Part shown: positions 36,832-47,818 of the stretch, in pieces | Numbering within the stretch: the first letter of the stretch is position 1 | How the letters are laid out: each line of letters starts with the position of its first letter | Origin: Candidatus Streptomyces philanthi | GTDB taxonomy: Bacteria > Actinomycetota > Actinomycetes > Streptomycetales > Streptomycetaceae | Length of the DNA: 64,000 nucleotides | Assembly: GCA_018114805.1 (NCBI GenBank) | Contig: CP073042.1 | Location: 4,819,501 to 4,883,500, forward strand | Direction: 5' to 3' | Notes under the pieces: model-generated | The model's input: only the letters and a program-made list of their open reading frames with translations | Database searches by the model: none | What the model was told of the DNA's origin: nothing | Made by a program: the position numbers and the translations under genes

Positions 36832-38448
36832 GTGTCGGCCAGCACATCCCGTACGCTCCCGTCGGAGATCGCCGAGTCCGAGTCTGTCATGGCGCTCATC
36901 GAGCGGGGAAAGGCTGAGGGGCAGATCGCCGGCGACGATGTGCGTCGGGCCTTCGAGGCTGACCAGATTCCGCCAACCCAGTGGAAGAACGTTCTGCGCA
37001 GCCTCAACCAGGTCCTCGACGAGGAGGGTGTGACGCTCATGGTCAGTGCCGCAGAGGCGCCGAGGCGCACCCGCAAGAGCGTCGCAGCGAAGAGCCCAGC
37101 CAAGCGCACCGCCACCAAGACCGTCGCGGCCAAGACGGTCGCCGCCAAGAAGACCACTGCCGCCGCGACCGCCTCGACGGCCACGGCCGACGACCGGGTG
37201 GGCGAGGAGTCCGAGTCGGCGCCCGCGAAGAAGGCCGCGGCGAAGAAGGCCGCGACCAAGAAGGCGGTGGCGAAGAAGGCGCCCGCCAAGAAGGACGCCA
37301 CGAAGAAGGCGGCGTCCAAGAAGGACGCCACGAAGAAGGCGGCGTCCAAGAAGGACGCCACGAAGAAGGCGGCGTCCAAGAAGGACGCCGACGAACTCCT
37401 CGACGGCGACGAGCCGATCGACGAGCCGCAGGCCGCGGGCAAGGCTGAGGGCGGCGAGGGGGAGCCCGAGAACCAGGGCTTCGTCCTCTCCGACGACGAC
37501 GAGGACGACGCGCCGGCCCAGCAGGTCGCCGCGGCGGGCGCCACCGCCGACCCCGTCAAGGACTACCTCAAGCAGATCGGCAAGGTTCCCCTCCTCAACG
37601 CCGAGCAGGAGGTCGAACTCGCCAAGCGGATCGAGGCGGGCCTGTTCGCCGAGGACAAGCTGGCCAACTCGGACAAGCTCGCCCCCAAGCTCAAGCGTGA
37701 GCTGGAGATCATCGCGGAGGACGGCCGCCGGGCCAAGAACCACCTTCTGGAGGCCAACCTCCGCCTGGTGGTCTCGCTGGCCAAGCGGTACACCGGCCGC
37801 GGAATGCTCTTCCTAGACCTCATCCAGGAGGGCAACCTTGGCCTGATCCGTGCGGTCGAGAAGTTCGACTACACGAAGGGCTACAAGTTCTCCACGTACG
37901 CCACGTGGTGGATTCGTCAGGCCATCACGCGTGCCATGGCCGACCAGGCCCGCACCATCCGTATCCCGGTGCACATGGTCGAGGTCATCAACAAGCTCGC
38001 CCGCGTCCAGCGGCAGATGCTCCAGGACCTGGGCCGCGAGCCCACCCCGGAGGAGCTTGCCAAGGAGCTCGACATGACCCCGGAGAAGGTCATCGAGGTC
38101 CAGAAGTACGGTCGCGAGCCGATTTCGCTGCACACGCCGCTCGGTGAGGACGGCGACAGTGAGTTCGGTGACCTGATCGAGGACTCCGAGGCGGTCGTGC
38201 CCGCCGACGCGGTCAGCTTCACGCTGCTGCAGGAGCAGCTGCACTCCGTCCTCGACACACTCAGCGAGCGGGAGGCCGGCGTGGTCTCCATGCGCTTCGG
38301 CCTCACGGACGGTCAGCCGAAGACTCTGGACGAGATCGGCAAGGTCTACGGGGTGACGCGTGAGCGCATCCGTCAGATCGAGTCGAAGACCATGTCGAAG
38401 CTGCGTCACCCGTCTCGCTCCCAGGTGCTGCGCGACTACCTGGACTGA
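36832..38448 (+). CDS. hrdB: Principal RNA polymerase sigma factor HrdB
   Basis: A 538-residue group 1 sigma-70 factor. The N-terminus [20 protein letters not shown] matches Streptomyces HrdB. Lys/Ala-rich and acidic segments (residues 70-240) follow, with [10 protein letters not shown] repeated three times. The conserved core begins [20 protein letters not shown] (region 1.2). Region 2 contains [20 protein letters not shown] and [20 protein letters not shown] (2.3-2.4). Region 3 follows, and region 4.2 is [23 protein letters not shown] 36832 has AGAGG upstream. It directs transcription of housekeeping genes and is intact. The acidic/basic N-terminal tract varies between species. Confidence 0.97.
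   Translation: MSASTSRTLPSEIAESESVMALIERGKAEGQIAGDDVRRAFEADQIPPTQWKNVLRSLNQVLDEEGVTLMVSAAEAPRRTRKSVAAKSPAKRTATKTVAAKTVAAKKTTAAATASTATADDRVGEESESAPAKKAAAKKAATKKAVAKKAPAKKDATKKAASKKDATKKAASKKDATKKAASKKDADELLDGDEPIDEPQAAGKAEGGEGEPENQGFVLSDDDEDDAPAQQVAAAGATADPVKDYLKQIGKVPLLNAEQEVELAKRIEAGLFAEDKLANSDKLAPKLKRELEIIAEDGRRAKNHLLEANLRLVVSLAKRYTGRGMLFLDLIQEGNLGLIRAVEKFDYTKGYKFSTYATWWIRQAITRAMADQARTIRIPVHMVEVINKLARVQRQMLQDLGREPTPEELAKELDMTPEKVIEVQKYGREPISLHTPLGEDGDSEFGDLIEDSEAVVPADAVSFTLLQEQLHSVLDTLSEREAGVVSMRFGLTDGQPKTLDEIGKVYGVTRERIRQIESKTMSKLRHPSRSQVLRDYLD
37288..37377 (+). repeat. 30-bp in-frame tandem repeat in hrdB, 3 copies
   Basis: Three perfect copies of a 30-base unit (37288-37317, 37318-37347, 37348-37377), followed by a 12-base partial copy. 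Each encodes [10 protein letters not shown] in the disordered basic tract before region 1.2. Confidence 0.95.
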
Positions 38449-38473
38449 TCGGTGGCCGTACGCTGCGCGTTTG

Positions 38474-38506
38474 CGGGCCGGACCCTCCTCGGGAGGGCCC
38501 GGCCCG
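38474..38506 (+). terminator. Terminator of hrdB
   Basis: CGGGCCGGACCCTC (38474-38487) pairs with GAGGGCCCGGCCCG (38493-38506) with one mismatch and a 5-base loop, followed by TTTG. It lies 26 bases after the hrdB stop. Confidence 0.8.
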
Positions 38507-38584
38507 TTTGCTGTCCGGATGCGGGGCGCGCCCGTCTGGGTGACGCTTAGCGCGCAGCTCACTCCGCTTGGTCAGGAGGCCCGC

Positions 38585-39418
38585 ATGCGTACCCCGCTCT
38601 CTTCGCTGTCCACTTCCCTGCTCGCGGCGCTCGTGACGGTCCCGGCCCTGTCGGGTTCAGCGGCTGCGGACGGTGTCGTTATCGGGGGCCAGCCGGTTCG
38701 GGTCGCGGACGCGCCGTGGCCCGTCGCGCTGGGCAGCCGTGACCGGTTCGGTGAGGCGCGCTCCGGCCAGTTCTGCGGCGGGGCGCTCGTCTCGCGGACC
38801 ACGGTGGGGCGGCTCACTGCATGAGTCGCGAGGTGCTGGGGGTGGACCGTGGTGCGGTCGGTGACCTGCGGGCCATTGTGGGCCGGGGTGACTTGGGGAG
38901 CGGCCTGGGTGAGGAGGTGCCACTGCGGCGCGTGTGGGTCAATCCGGACTTCGATCCGGCGACGAACGCGGGGGACGTGGCCGTGCTCACGCTCGAACGG
39001 GAGCAGCCCGCGGAGTGGGTGCTCCCCATGGCGCAGGAGGGCGATGCCGCCTATCGGCCGGGCACGGCCGCGAAGGTGTACGGCTGGGGCGACACCACGG
39101 GCACCGGCAACTACTCAGCGCAGCTCATGGCGTCCGAGGTGGAGATGCTCGATGACAAGCGCTGCGAGGAGGCCTACCCAGCGACCAGCGAGGGCACCTA
39201 CATGGCCCGGTCGATGGTGAGCGCCGGAGACCCGGGCGGCGGGCGGGACGCCTGCCAGGGGCACAGCGGCGGCCCGCTCGTGGCGCGGGGACGGTTGGTG
39301 GGGCTGGTCTCCTGGGGGAACGGCTGCGCCCAGCCAGGCCGCCCGGGGGTCTATACGCGCATCTCGGCCGTGGCTCCGCTTGTGGGCCGTGGCTCCGCTT
39401 GTGGAGCGACACGGGTAG
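38585..39418 (+). pseudogene. Secreted trypsin-like serine peptidase, decayed
   Basis: A chymotrypsin-fold peptidase with signal peptide (LLAALVTVPALSGSAAADG) and N-terminal VIGGQPV. AGGAGG is five bases before ATG 38585. At about 38808 the frame breaks just at the catalytic His: a VVTAAHC-type motif is expected, but four bases are missing and the first frame stops at once. Frame 1 continues with GDVAVLTLEREQ (catalytic Asp), VYGWGDTTGTG and DACQGHSGGPLV, where the Asp of the usual GDSGG is His. Near the end a 19-bp tandem duplication shifts the frame again; without it the protein would end ISAVAPLVERHG at the TAG 39416-39418. At least three inactivating lesions are present. Confidence 0.88.
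39366..39403 (+). repeat. 19-bp perfect tandem duplication
   Basis: GGCCGTGGCTCCGCTTGTG occurs at 39366-39384 and again at 39385-39403. Its length is not a multiple of three, so it shifts the peptidase frame near its natural stop. Confidence 0.95.
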
Positions 39419-39452
39419 TACGGCCGCGGAGATACCGAGGGAGAGACGAGGA

Positions 39453-39486
39453 GGGCGGTCCCCCCGCGCTGCGGGGGTGACCGCCC
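39453..39486. terminator. Terminator between trypsin remnant and DUF7455 gene
   Basis: GGGCGGTC plus CCCCCGC (39453-39467) pairs with GCGGGGG plus GACCGCCC (39471-39486), with a one-base bulge and a 3-base loop. It is shared by convergent genes. Confidence 0.75.
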
Positions 39487-39529
39487 GTCGCCGGCTACGC
39501 CGGTCCTCGCTCGTCGTGGATGCGATGTG

Positions 39530-39760
39530 TCAGTGTTCCTCAGTGGACGCGGACGCCGGGGCAGCGGTCAGCCGCTCGGTCTCGTCCTGTATTTCCGCGG
39601 CGATCTTCTTGAGTTCTGGCTCAAACTTGCGCCCGTGGTGGGCGCAGAAGAGCAGTTCGCCACCGCTTGTCAGCACGACGCGCAGATATGCCTGGGCGCC
39701 GCAACGATCGCAGCGGTCAGCGGCCGTCAGCGGGCTCGCGGGGGTCAGAACAGTAGTCAC
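39530..39760 (-). CDS. Small zinc-ribbon protein, DUF7455 type
   Basis: A 76-residue conserved Streptomyces protein found near hrdB and parE. Metal ligands are visible: two cysteines in ADRCDRCGAQA and Cys-His-His in LFCAHHGRKFEPEL. The C-terminal third is helical and acidic (KKIAAEIQDETERL). The GTG start at 39760 has GAGG upstream. No function is established that I know of; the fold suggests nucleic-acid or protein binding. Confidence 0.85.
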   Translation of the reverse strand: MTTVLTPASPLTAADRCDRCGAQAYLRVVLTSGGELLFCAHHGRKFEPELKKIAAEIQDETERLTAAPASASTEEH

Positions 39761-40190
39761 GTCGCCTCTTCTCTAGCTCGACGAGCTGTCGTACAAGGGT
39801 CAACATCCAACCAGGCCGAAAACGTTCCCGTTCGTGGCTTTCTCTCGAAATTTCTTTCCGAGTCGGCCGGATGTGACGGTTGGCGGCGAATGAGCCGTAT
39901 TTCCCTGGCTTACGGTTTCACGTTGCTTGTCGGTCTTGTCCCGCCGGCTGGGTTGCCGGGTTGTTCATCAGGACGTGCCCGGAGCCTAAATGGTTCATGC
40001 CTCCTTGGGAACGTGATGTACGCGTCACCCCATCGAGGGATCGAACGTACGAGCGGCTCTCGATTAGCATGGGCGTTCTCACGGGTGGCGGCACAAAGGC
40101 TCTACCAGGCATCTGTACGCTTCTGACGGCGCCCAGCCCACCCCTGAGCCCGGCCGAGGGCCAGTCGAAATTCAGCGAGGAGCGAACCGC
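39761..40190. other. Divergent region between the DUF7455 gene and parE
   Basis: About 430 bases without a supported gene. It is somewhat less GC-rich than the surroundings (39810-39960) and should contain the promoters of both divergent genes. I see no clear operator. Confidence 0.4.
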
Positions 40191-42308
<2,118 letters not shown>

Positions 42309-42590
42309 CGGGTAGGCGCTCGGAGGAAGGGGCGCGCTGGGGCCCGGCGCGTGTCCCCGAGGGATCGACGGGTCGCCAGGGCGCTCGCGCGCCAGCTCAC
42401 GCGGGTGCCGTGGCGGCGCTGTGTAGCCGTTCAGGGCGCTGATGGGGTCGCGCCGGGGCCCTTTTAAGCGGTGGACGGGTCCCGGAAGGCCTGGTGGGGC
42501 GGCTCGGCGCCGGATGGGCCGTACGGGGCGCGCGGGCAGGGCTCGGGCGGCCGGAACCCGGATGGGCGAGCGGTGGGGCGTGGGGACTGG

Positions 42591-43271
42591 TCAGGGCGCG
42601 CGCCAGAGGTAGCGGTGTTCGGGGCGGCCCGTTTCGCCGTAGCGCAAGCTCAGGCGTACGCGGCCGGCGCGCTCAAGGAGCTTCAGGTAGCGCTGGGCTG
42701 TCTGTCTGCTGAGCTGCGAGCGGTCGGCGACCTCCTGGGCGGACACCGGGCCGTCGGCGCCGCGCAGGACCTGGCGCACGATGTCCGCGGTCAGCGTGGA
42801 GTGGCCCTTGGGGAGCGCCGGGGGGCCGGCCGAGGCGCCGCCGAGGGCGCCGAAGATGCGGTCGACCTGGTCCTGGCCGGCCTCCTCGTCGGTGGCCAGC
42901 GCGCGGCGCAGCGCGGCGTAACCGTCGAGCTTGGCCCGCAGCCCGGCGAAGGTGAAGGGCTTCACCAGGTACTGGAGGGCGCCGTGGCGCATGGCGGCCT
43001 GGACGGTGACGATGTCCCGCGCGGCCGTCACCATGATCACGTCGGTGTGGTGGCCGAGTTGGCGCAGTCGGGCCACGAGGGCGAGGCCGGTCTCGTCCGG
43101 CAGGTAGTGGTCCAGCAGCACGAGGTCCACGTGGGTGCGCTCAAGGCAGGCCAGGGCCTCGGCGGCGGTGTGGGCGCGCCCGACGACGGTGAAGCCCCGT
43201 GTCTTCGTGACGTACGCGGCGTTGATGTCGGCCACCCGGACGTCGTCATCCACGACCAGTACGTCGATCAT
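42591..43271 (-). CDS. Response regulator of the CitB/DcuR type
   Basis: A 226-residue regulator. The receiver domain (residues 1-120) has acidic pocket VLVVDDDVRVA, phospho-acceptor Asp 54 in LVLLDHYLPDETGL and Lys in LQYLVKPF. The C-terminal winged-helix/HTH part is typical of the CitB group (DIVRQVLRGADGPVSAQEVA, SQLSRQTAQRYLKLLERAGR). GAGGAG precedes ATG 43271. The start overlaps the stop of the upstream sensor kinase gene by four bases, implying translational coupling. Such systems usually answer external C4-dicarboxylates or citrate. No transporter is adjacent; the nearest metabolic genes are the citrate-synthase-like pair 3 kb away. Confidence 0.92.
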   Translation of the reverse strand: MIDVLVVDDDVRVADINAAYVTKTRGFTVVGRAHTAAEALACLERTHVDLVLLDHYLPDETGLALVARLRQLGHHTDVIMVTAARDIVTVQAAMRHGALQYLVKPFTFAGLRAKLDGYAALRRALATDEEAGQDQVDRIFGALGGASAGPPALPKGHSTLTADIVRQVLRGADGPVSAQEVADRSQLSRQTAQRYLKLLERAGRVRLSLRYGETGRPEHRYLWRAP

Positions 43272-44860
43272 CGATGCTCCTCGGTGAGTGCATCCGGCAG
43301 GATGATGGTGAACTCGGCGCCGCCGGCGGCCGGGGCGCTCACGCGCGCGCTGCCGCCCTGGCGCTCGGCGAGCCGGCGCACGAGCGCGAGCCCGATGCCG
43401 CGTTTGCCGTGGGCCGGTGGCGTCTTGGTGGACCAGCCCTCGGTGAAGACCAGTTCGCGCTGGTCGGCGGGGATGCCGGGGCCGGAGTCGGTGACGCGGA
43501 CCAGGACGGTGCCGCCCTCCGCGCACAGCTCGACCTTCACCCAGGGGTCCGCGGCGCCGGGCGCCGCGTCGAGCGCGTTGTCGACCAGGTTGCCCACGAT
43601 GGTGACCAGCCCCGGCGGGTCCACCACCCGGTCCGGCAGCCAGGTGTCCGGGGAGACGCGCAGCGAGACGCCGCGCTCGGTGGCGACGGCGGCCTTGCCG
43701 ACCAGCAGGGCGGCGAGCAGCGCGTCGTGGACGCGCTCGGTGACCTGTTCGGCCGTGGCCCGGTGCACGCCGACGGCCTCGGTGATGAACTCGGCCGCCT
43801 CCTCGTACAGCCCGAGTTCCAGCAGCCCGAGCAGGGTGTGCAGCCGGTTGGCGTGCTCGTGGTCCTGGGCGCGCAGGGCGTCGATCAGGCCACGGGTGCC
43901 GTCCAGTTCGCTGCCGAGCCGTTCGAGTTCGGTGCGGTCGCGGAGGGTGGCGACGGCACCGCCGTCGTCGGTGGGCATGCGGTTGGCGACCAGCACCCGC
44001 TCGTTGCTGACGGTGAGCAGGTCGGCGCCGGTGACGCGGCCGGCGAGGACGTCCGTCGTGCGGCCGAGCGGAAGCGCCTCGTCCAGCGGCCGTCCGGTGT
44101 CGCTCGGGCTGAGGTCGAGCAGGCGCTGCGCCTCGTCGTTCACCAGCTGGATCCGGCCGTTCTTGTCGAGGGCGAGCACGCCCTCGCGGATGCCGTGCAG
44201 CATGGTCTCGCGTTCGGCCAGCAGTGCGGAGATGTCCGAGAACGCGAGGTCGTGGGTGCGGCGCTGGAGCCGGCGGGCCACCAGGTAGGCGGCGATCGCG
44301 CCCACCGCCAGCGCCCCGCCCGCGTACGCCAGCAGCCCGGGCACGGCCGAAAGGAGCCGGTCCCGGACGTTCTCGTACGCGATGCCGACGGAGACGGCGC
44401 CGACGATGCGGCCGTGCTCGTCGCGCAGCGGGACCTTGCCACGGGCTGAGCGGCCGAGCGTGCCGTGGTCGATCTCCATCAGTTCGCGCCCGGCGAGCAC
44501 CTCGCTGGGGTCGGTGGAGACCCGCTTGCCGATCTCGTCAGGGGAGGTATGGGACCAGCGCACTCCCCGGCGGTCCATGATCACGACGTACTCGGCTCCG
44601 GTGGAGCGCCGGATCGCCTCCGCCTCGGCCTGCACCGGCCCGCGCGCCGACGGGCGTCCCGTCCGCAACTCGTCGTCGAGGTGGGCGCGGGTGGCGGTGG
44701 TCTGCGCGATGGCCAGCGCTCGGCGCATGGCCTGGTCGTCCAGTTGGGAGCTGAGCGGTGCGAGGAAGAGGCCGGTGGCCAGGGCCGTGACGCCGGTGGC
44801 GATGGCCAACTGCATCAGCAGCACCTGTGAGAAGACGCGCCGGGGACACCCGATCCGCAT
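43268..44860 (-). CDS. Sensor histidine kinase of the CitA/DcuS type
   Basis: A 530-residue membrane sensor. The first membrane segment (VFSQVLLMQLAIATGVTALA) is at about residues 10-33, then an extracytoplasmic PAS-like sensor domain (EAIRRSTGAEYVVIMDRRGV, GRSARGKVPLRDEHGRIVGA). A second membrane segment (LLAYAGGALAVGAIAAYLVA) and a cytoplasmic PAS domain follow. The phospho-acceptor His is in RAQDHEHANRLHTLLGL. The ATPase domain shows NLVDNALDAAPG, DSGPGIP and GIGLALVRRLAE. ATG 44860 has GGAGG seven bases upstream, better than the longer reading to 44944. It is the first gene of the pair with the response regulator. Confidence 0.92.
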   Translation of the reverse strand: MRIGCPRRVFSQVLLMQLAIATGVTALATGLFLAPLSSQLDDQAMRRALAIAQTTATRAHLDDELRTGRPSARGPVQAEAEAIRRSTGAEYVVIMDRRGVRWSHTSPDEIGKRVSTDPSEVLAGRELMEIDHGTLGRSARGKVPLRDEHGRIVGAVSVGIAYENVRDRLLSAVPGLLAYAGGALAVGAIAAYLVARRLQRRTHDLAFSDISALLAERETMLHGIREGVLALDKNGRIQLVNDEAQRLLDLSPSDTGRPLDEALPLGRTTDVLAGRVTGADLLTVSNERVLVANRMPTDDGGAVATLRDRTELERLGSELDGTRGLIDALRAQDHEHANRLHTLLGLLELGLYEEAAEFITEAVGVHRATAEQVTERVHDALLAALLVGKAAVATERGVSLRVSPDTWLPDRVVDPPGLVTIVGNLVDNALDAAPGAADPWVKVELCAEGGTVLVRVTDSGPGIPADQRELVFTEGWSTKTPPAHGKRGIGLALVRRLAERQGGSARVSAPAAGGAEFTIILPDALTEEHR

Positions 44861-45104
44861 CCGTCCGCCTCCGCTCTGTCCCCCGTCGCCACCGCGGCCA
44901 GCCCTGGCCCGGACCGGTGGAACTGCCCCTGCCGACCCGCTCATGGGGATGAACGTACGGGGACGCGGCTGCCGGTGCCGTGTTCTGAGAGGTGATCAGT
45001 GTCCGTTCTAGCGTGAGCAAAAGGAGCAGAACAGAGAGCAGAACGTTTTCGCTCGGCCCCGGCGACGCGGACGGCCTGGTGACGGGGCACGGGCGCCGTG
45101 GTGG

Positions 45105-46154
45105 CTAGCCGGCGGCCAGCGGGGCCGCCGGCAGGGGATGGATGGACACGACTTCGAGGCGAGCGGGGGGTGCCGAGGGCGGCGCCGCAGCTCTCGGGGC
45201 GGGGCGGGTCGGAGGGCGACTGGGACAGGAAGACCCGCCAGGCGCGGCCGTCGACGTGCGTGACGGTGGCGCTCCAGTCAGCCCCGTTGACGGGGGCCGC
45301 GTCGTGGGCGGTGTCCGTCGTGGGGTGCGCGGGCCGGGCCACCACGTCCGAGACGGTCAGCGCGTCGGCCCGGTCCTCCCCGGTGTGCCGGCGTATGGCC
45401 AGGTCGGCGGCCTGTCCGGGGCGGTCCCACGGGGAGCGGCCCCGTGCGCCGGCGACGACGACGCGGCCCCGTCGCGCGGAGGCGAGCACCTCCTTCACGG
45501 AGTGGGCGGTGGCCCGGCCGTAGGCGTATCCGTACGGCAGCACGAGCAGGGTGGGGGAGAAGCGGTGGCCGGCCGATGTGGGTGATCTCCCAGACGTCGG
45601 TGGCGCTGGCGGCCAGTTCCACGGCGAGTGGGCGGCCGAGCAGGGCGCAGCAGCGGTCGCGCTTGCCGTTGGTGCACACGAAGGCCAGGGGTTCGCCCTC
45701 GTACGGGCTCCACCGCGCCGGCGCGGTGGGGGCACCCGGGGGCGAGGCGGGGGGCGCCCACGGCGCGAAAGGGCGCTGGGTGGCCAGCGGGAGCGCCCGT
45801 ACGTCGCCGGCTCCCAGGGCCGCGAAGTCCAGCGCGAGCAGCGCCGACGGGTCGCTGACCTCGGTCGTGCGCATCCACGACCGGCCGGGCAGGGTGTGCG
45901 GCGAACACCCGCTGCCGCGTCGGGAGGCGGCGGTCGGCGTGCCGCCCGGGCCATCGGATCAGGGCGACGCGGACACCGGTGCCCTCCGCCGCACGCTCCA
46001 GCGCGCGACCGACCTCGGGGTCGAGGTGGCTGGCGGTGAGGGCCTTCGCGCCCCAGGGGCCGGTCTGCTCGATCAGGAGCCAGGTGCGGGTAGCGGCGGC
46101 GGTACCCGCGAGGGGCTCGGCCAGCTCCCGCGAACTGGTCGCACAGGTGCTCAC
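45105..46154 (-). pseudogene. Sucrase/ferredoxin-like protein, iron-box controlled, frameshifted
   Basis: A thioredoxin-like iron-sulphur protein of the sucrase/ferredoxin-like family. Segments in order: STCATSSRELAEPLAGTAAA and WLLIEQTGPWGAKALTASHL in one frame; LLALDFAALGAGDVRALPLA and FVCTNGKRDRCCALLGRPLA (cysteine motif) in a second after about 45870; FSPTLLVLPYGYAYGRATAH and WRVFLSQSPSDPPRPESCGA in a third after about 45560. The natural end (LEVVSIHPLPAAPLAAG, TAG at 45105) needs a further shift near 45180. The GTG start 46154 directly adjoins an iron box. Relatives of this family sit with siderophore genes, which suggests a role in iron release or reduction. Confidence 0.72.
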
Positions 46155-46173
46155 GCAGGCGAGCCTAACCTGA
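46155..46173 (-). promoter_or_regulatory. Iron box (DmdR/IdeR operator)
   Basis: Read on the minus strand: TCAGGTTAGGCTCGCCTGC. It matches 15 of 19 positions of the DmdR1/IdeR consensus TTAGGTTAGGCTCACCTAA, including the central GGTTAGGCTC. It abuts the start codon of the sucrase/ferredoxin-like gene, so iron-loaded repressor would block it. Confidence 0.78.
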
Positions 46174-46360
46174 GCTGTGGCCGCGCCCGGGCGGTACGGG
46201 CCTTCGTTGCTCACTCCGTGAGCAACGATGACGCGGCTTCTGGCGATCGGTGGCGCGGCGAGGGCGATGCCATCGGTTCCGCCGTATGGGGGACGGGAGG
46301 GAGGTGACGTGTACGGGGCGCGCGGGCCGCGCGCCCCGTACGCCGGTCCCCGGGGGCGCA

Positions 46361-47689
46361 CTACGGCATCGGCTGGGGCGGTTTGGGCCCCCGGTAGTGG
46401 CCGCGGGGGCGCATGCGCAGGGGGTGTTCGGCGTACTCCTCCAGCGCGTGCGCGATCCAGCCCGCCACCCGGCCCACCGCGGACACCGTCTCGCCGGCCT
46501 CGGGCGGCATGTCGGCCGACACGGTCAGCACGGCGAGCGCGAGGTCCACGTTGGCGTGCGACCGCGTGCGCTGGGCGGCGGTCGCCGCGACCTCGCGCGC
46601 GGCGGCCAGGGCGTCCGCCGCGCCGGGCACCTTCGCGAGCAGCGCGAAAAGGGCCTGTGCGCGCGGGTCGTGCGCCGGGTAGAGTCGGTGGCCGAGCCCC
46701 GGGACCCCACCGCCGGCGCGCAACTGGTCCGCCACCACGGCCGCCGCGCTCCCGCGCTCCAGGACCTCAGCCAGCATGCGGTGCGCGAGCCCGCTCGCCG
46801 CGCCGTGCAGTGGCCCGTCCGCCGCGCCGAGCCCGGCGGACACGGCCGCGTACGGATGGGCCCGCGCCGAGGCTGCCACCCGGACGGCCAGCGTGGACGC
46901 GGCCAGGTCGTGGTCGATGAGCAGCACGAGCGCGCTCTGGAGCACGCGCAGCGAGGCGGGGCCCGCGGGGCGGGGCGAGAGCCGTAGCCAGAGCTGCTCG
47001 GCGACGCTCGGCGGGAGCGCGTCGTCGCTGGCGGGCGCGGCGTCGCCGGCGCGGGGCCCGTCGGCCGCCGGCACGCGCTGGCCGGGCGCCGGGGGCAGGG
47101 CGTCCACCAGCGTGGCGATCAGGCTGCGGGCGCTGGTCAGCACCGTCCGCTCGGTCAGGTCGAAGCGGAGCGGGTCCGCGGCCGCGGCGGCGATGGCGGC
47201 GACCCGCAGCCCGTCCATCGGGCCGCTGTGCGCGGGGAGCGCGGAGACCGCCCGACGCGCCGCGGCGCGCGTCTCCGGCGGGGCGGTGAACCGGACGCCG
47301 GGGCTGAGCCGCCCGGTCCACAGCCACTCGGCCACCTCCTCGTACCCGTGCCGCCGCGCCAGCGCCGTGGCGTCCACGCCGCGGTAGTAGTACCGGTCCG
47401 GCTCGATGAGGGTGATGCCGGTGCGCACCACGGTGTCCCCCGGGGCCGGCTGTCCCTGGGGCCGCTCCGCGGTCTCGCGCCGCCCGCGCCGGAGCAGCGC
47501 CTCGACCTCGCCGGCGTCGAAGGTACTGCCCCGCGCGCCCGGCGCGCGCCGGCTGGTGAGCTGGCCGCGGCTGACGTACGCGTACACCGTCTCGTGCTTG
47601 ACGCCGAGTAGTTCGGCGGCCTCGCGCGTGGTCAGTCGGCGCTCGCCGCGTCCGGTCTCTGGTTCGGTGTCCGACTCCGTGTCCGCCAT
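46361..47689 (-). CDS. Citrate synthase-like protein with N-terminal helix-turn-helix
   Basis: A 442-residue protein. Residues 17-70 form a MerR/excisionase-type DNA-binding domain (RRLTTREAAELLGVKHETVY, AYVSRGQLTSRR). The rest is a citrate synthase fold with active-site elements GPLHGAASG (His), GLGHRLYPAHDPRA (His) and SHANVDLALAVL (Asp). An acidic/Ala insert lies near residues 225-250. ATG 47689 has GTGAGG close by. It is divergent from a second citrate-synthase-like gene across an AT-rich gap with three AATCAATAT copies. The fused domain suggests that it may be both enzyme and DNA-binding sensor, or a regulator with a degenerate enzyme domain. Confidence 0.85.
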   Translation of the reverse strand: MADTESDTEPETGRGERRLTTREAAELLGVKHETVYAYVSRGQLTSRRAPGARGSTFDAGEVEALLRRGRRETAERPQGQPAPGDTVVRTGITLIEPDRYYYRGVDATALARRHGYEEVAEWLWTGRLSPGVRFTAPPETRAAARRAVSALPAHSGPMDGLRVAAIAAAAADPLRFDLTERTVLTSARSLIATLVDALPPAPGQRVPAADGPRAGDAAPASDDALPPSVAEQLWLRLSPRPAGPASLRVLQSALVLLIDHDLAASTLAVRVAASARAHPYAAVSAGLGAADGPLHGAASGLAHRMLAEVLERGSAAAVVADQLRAGGGVPGLGHRLYPAHDPRAQALFALLAKVPGAADALAAAREVAATAAQRTRSHANVDLALAVLTVSADMPPEAGETVSAVGRVAGWIAHALEEYAEHPLRMRPRGHYRGPKPPQPMP

Positions 47690-47726
47690 GACCTCACCGT
47701 ATCCATGCTGATGGGCTCCCCTCGAC

Positions 47727-47796
47727 ATATTGATTTGTTTCTCTTTAATCAATATTAATAGCTTTATCATGTGTACTGTACATTCAAAATCAATAT
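47727..47796. promoter_or_regulatory. Three AATCAATAT repeats between the citrate-synthase-like genes
   Basis: ATATTGATT at 47727-47735 and its exact complement AATCAATAT at 47747-47755 form an inverted repeat with an 11-base spacer; a third copy is at 47788-47796. The patch is strikingly AT-rich for this genome and fills the divergent promoter region. The natural candidate ligand is the helix-turn-helix domain of the adjacent gene. Confidence 0.65.
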
Positions 47797-47818
47797 GAAG
47801 CGAGAAGGGGAGTCGAAC

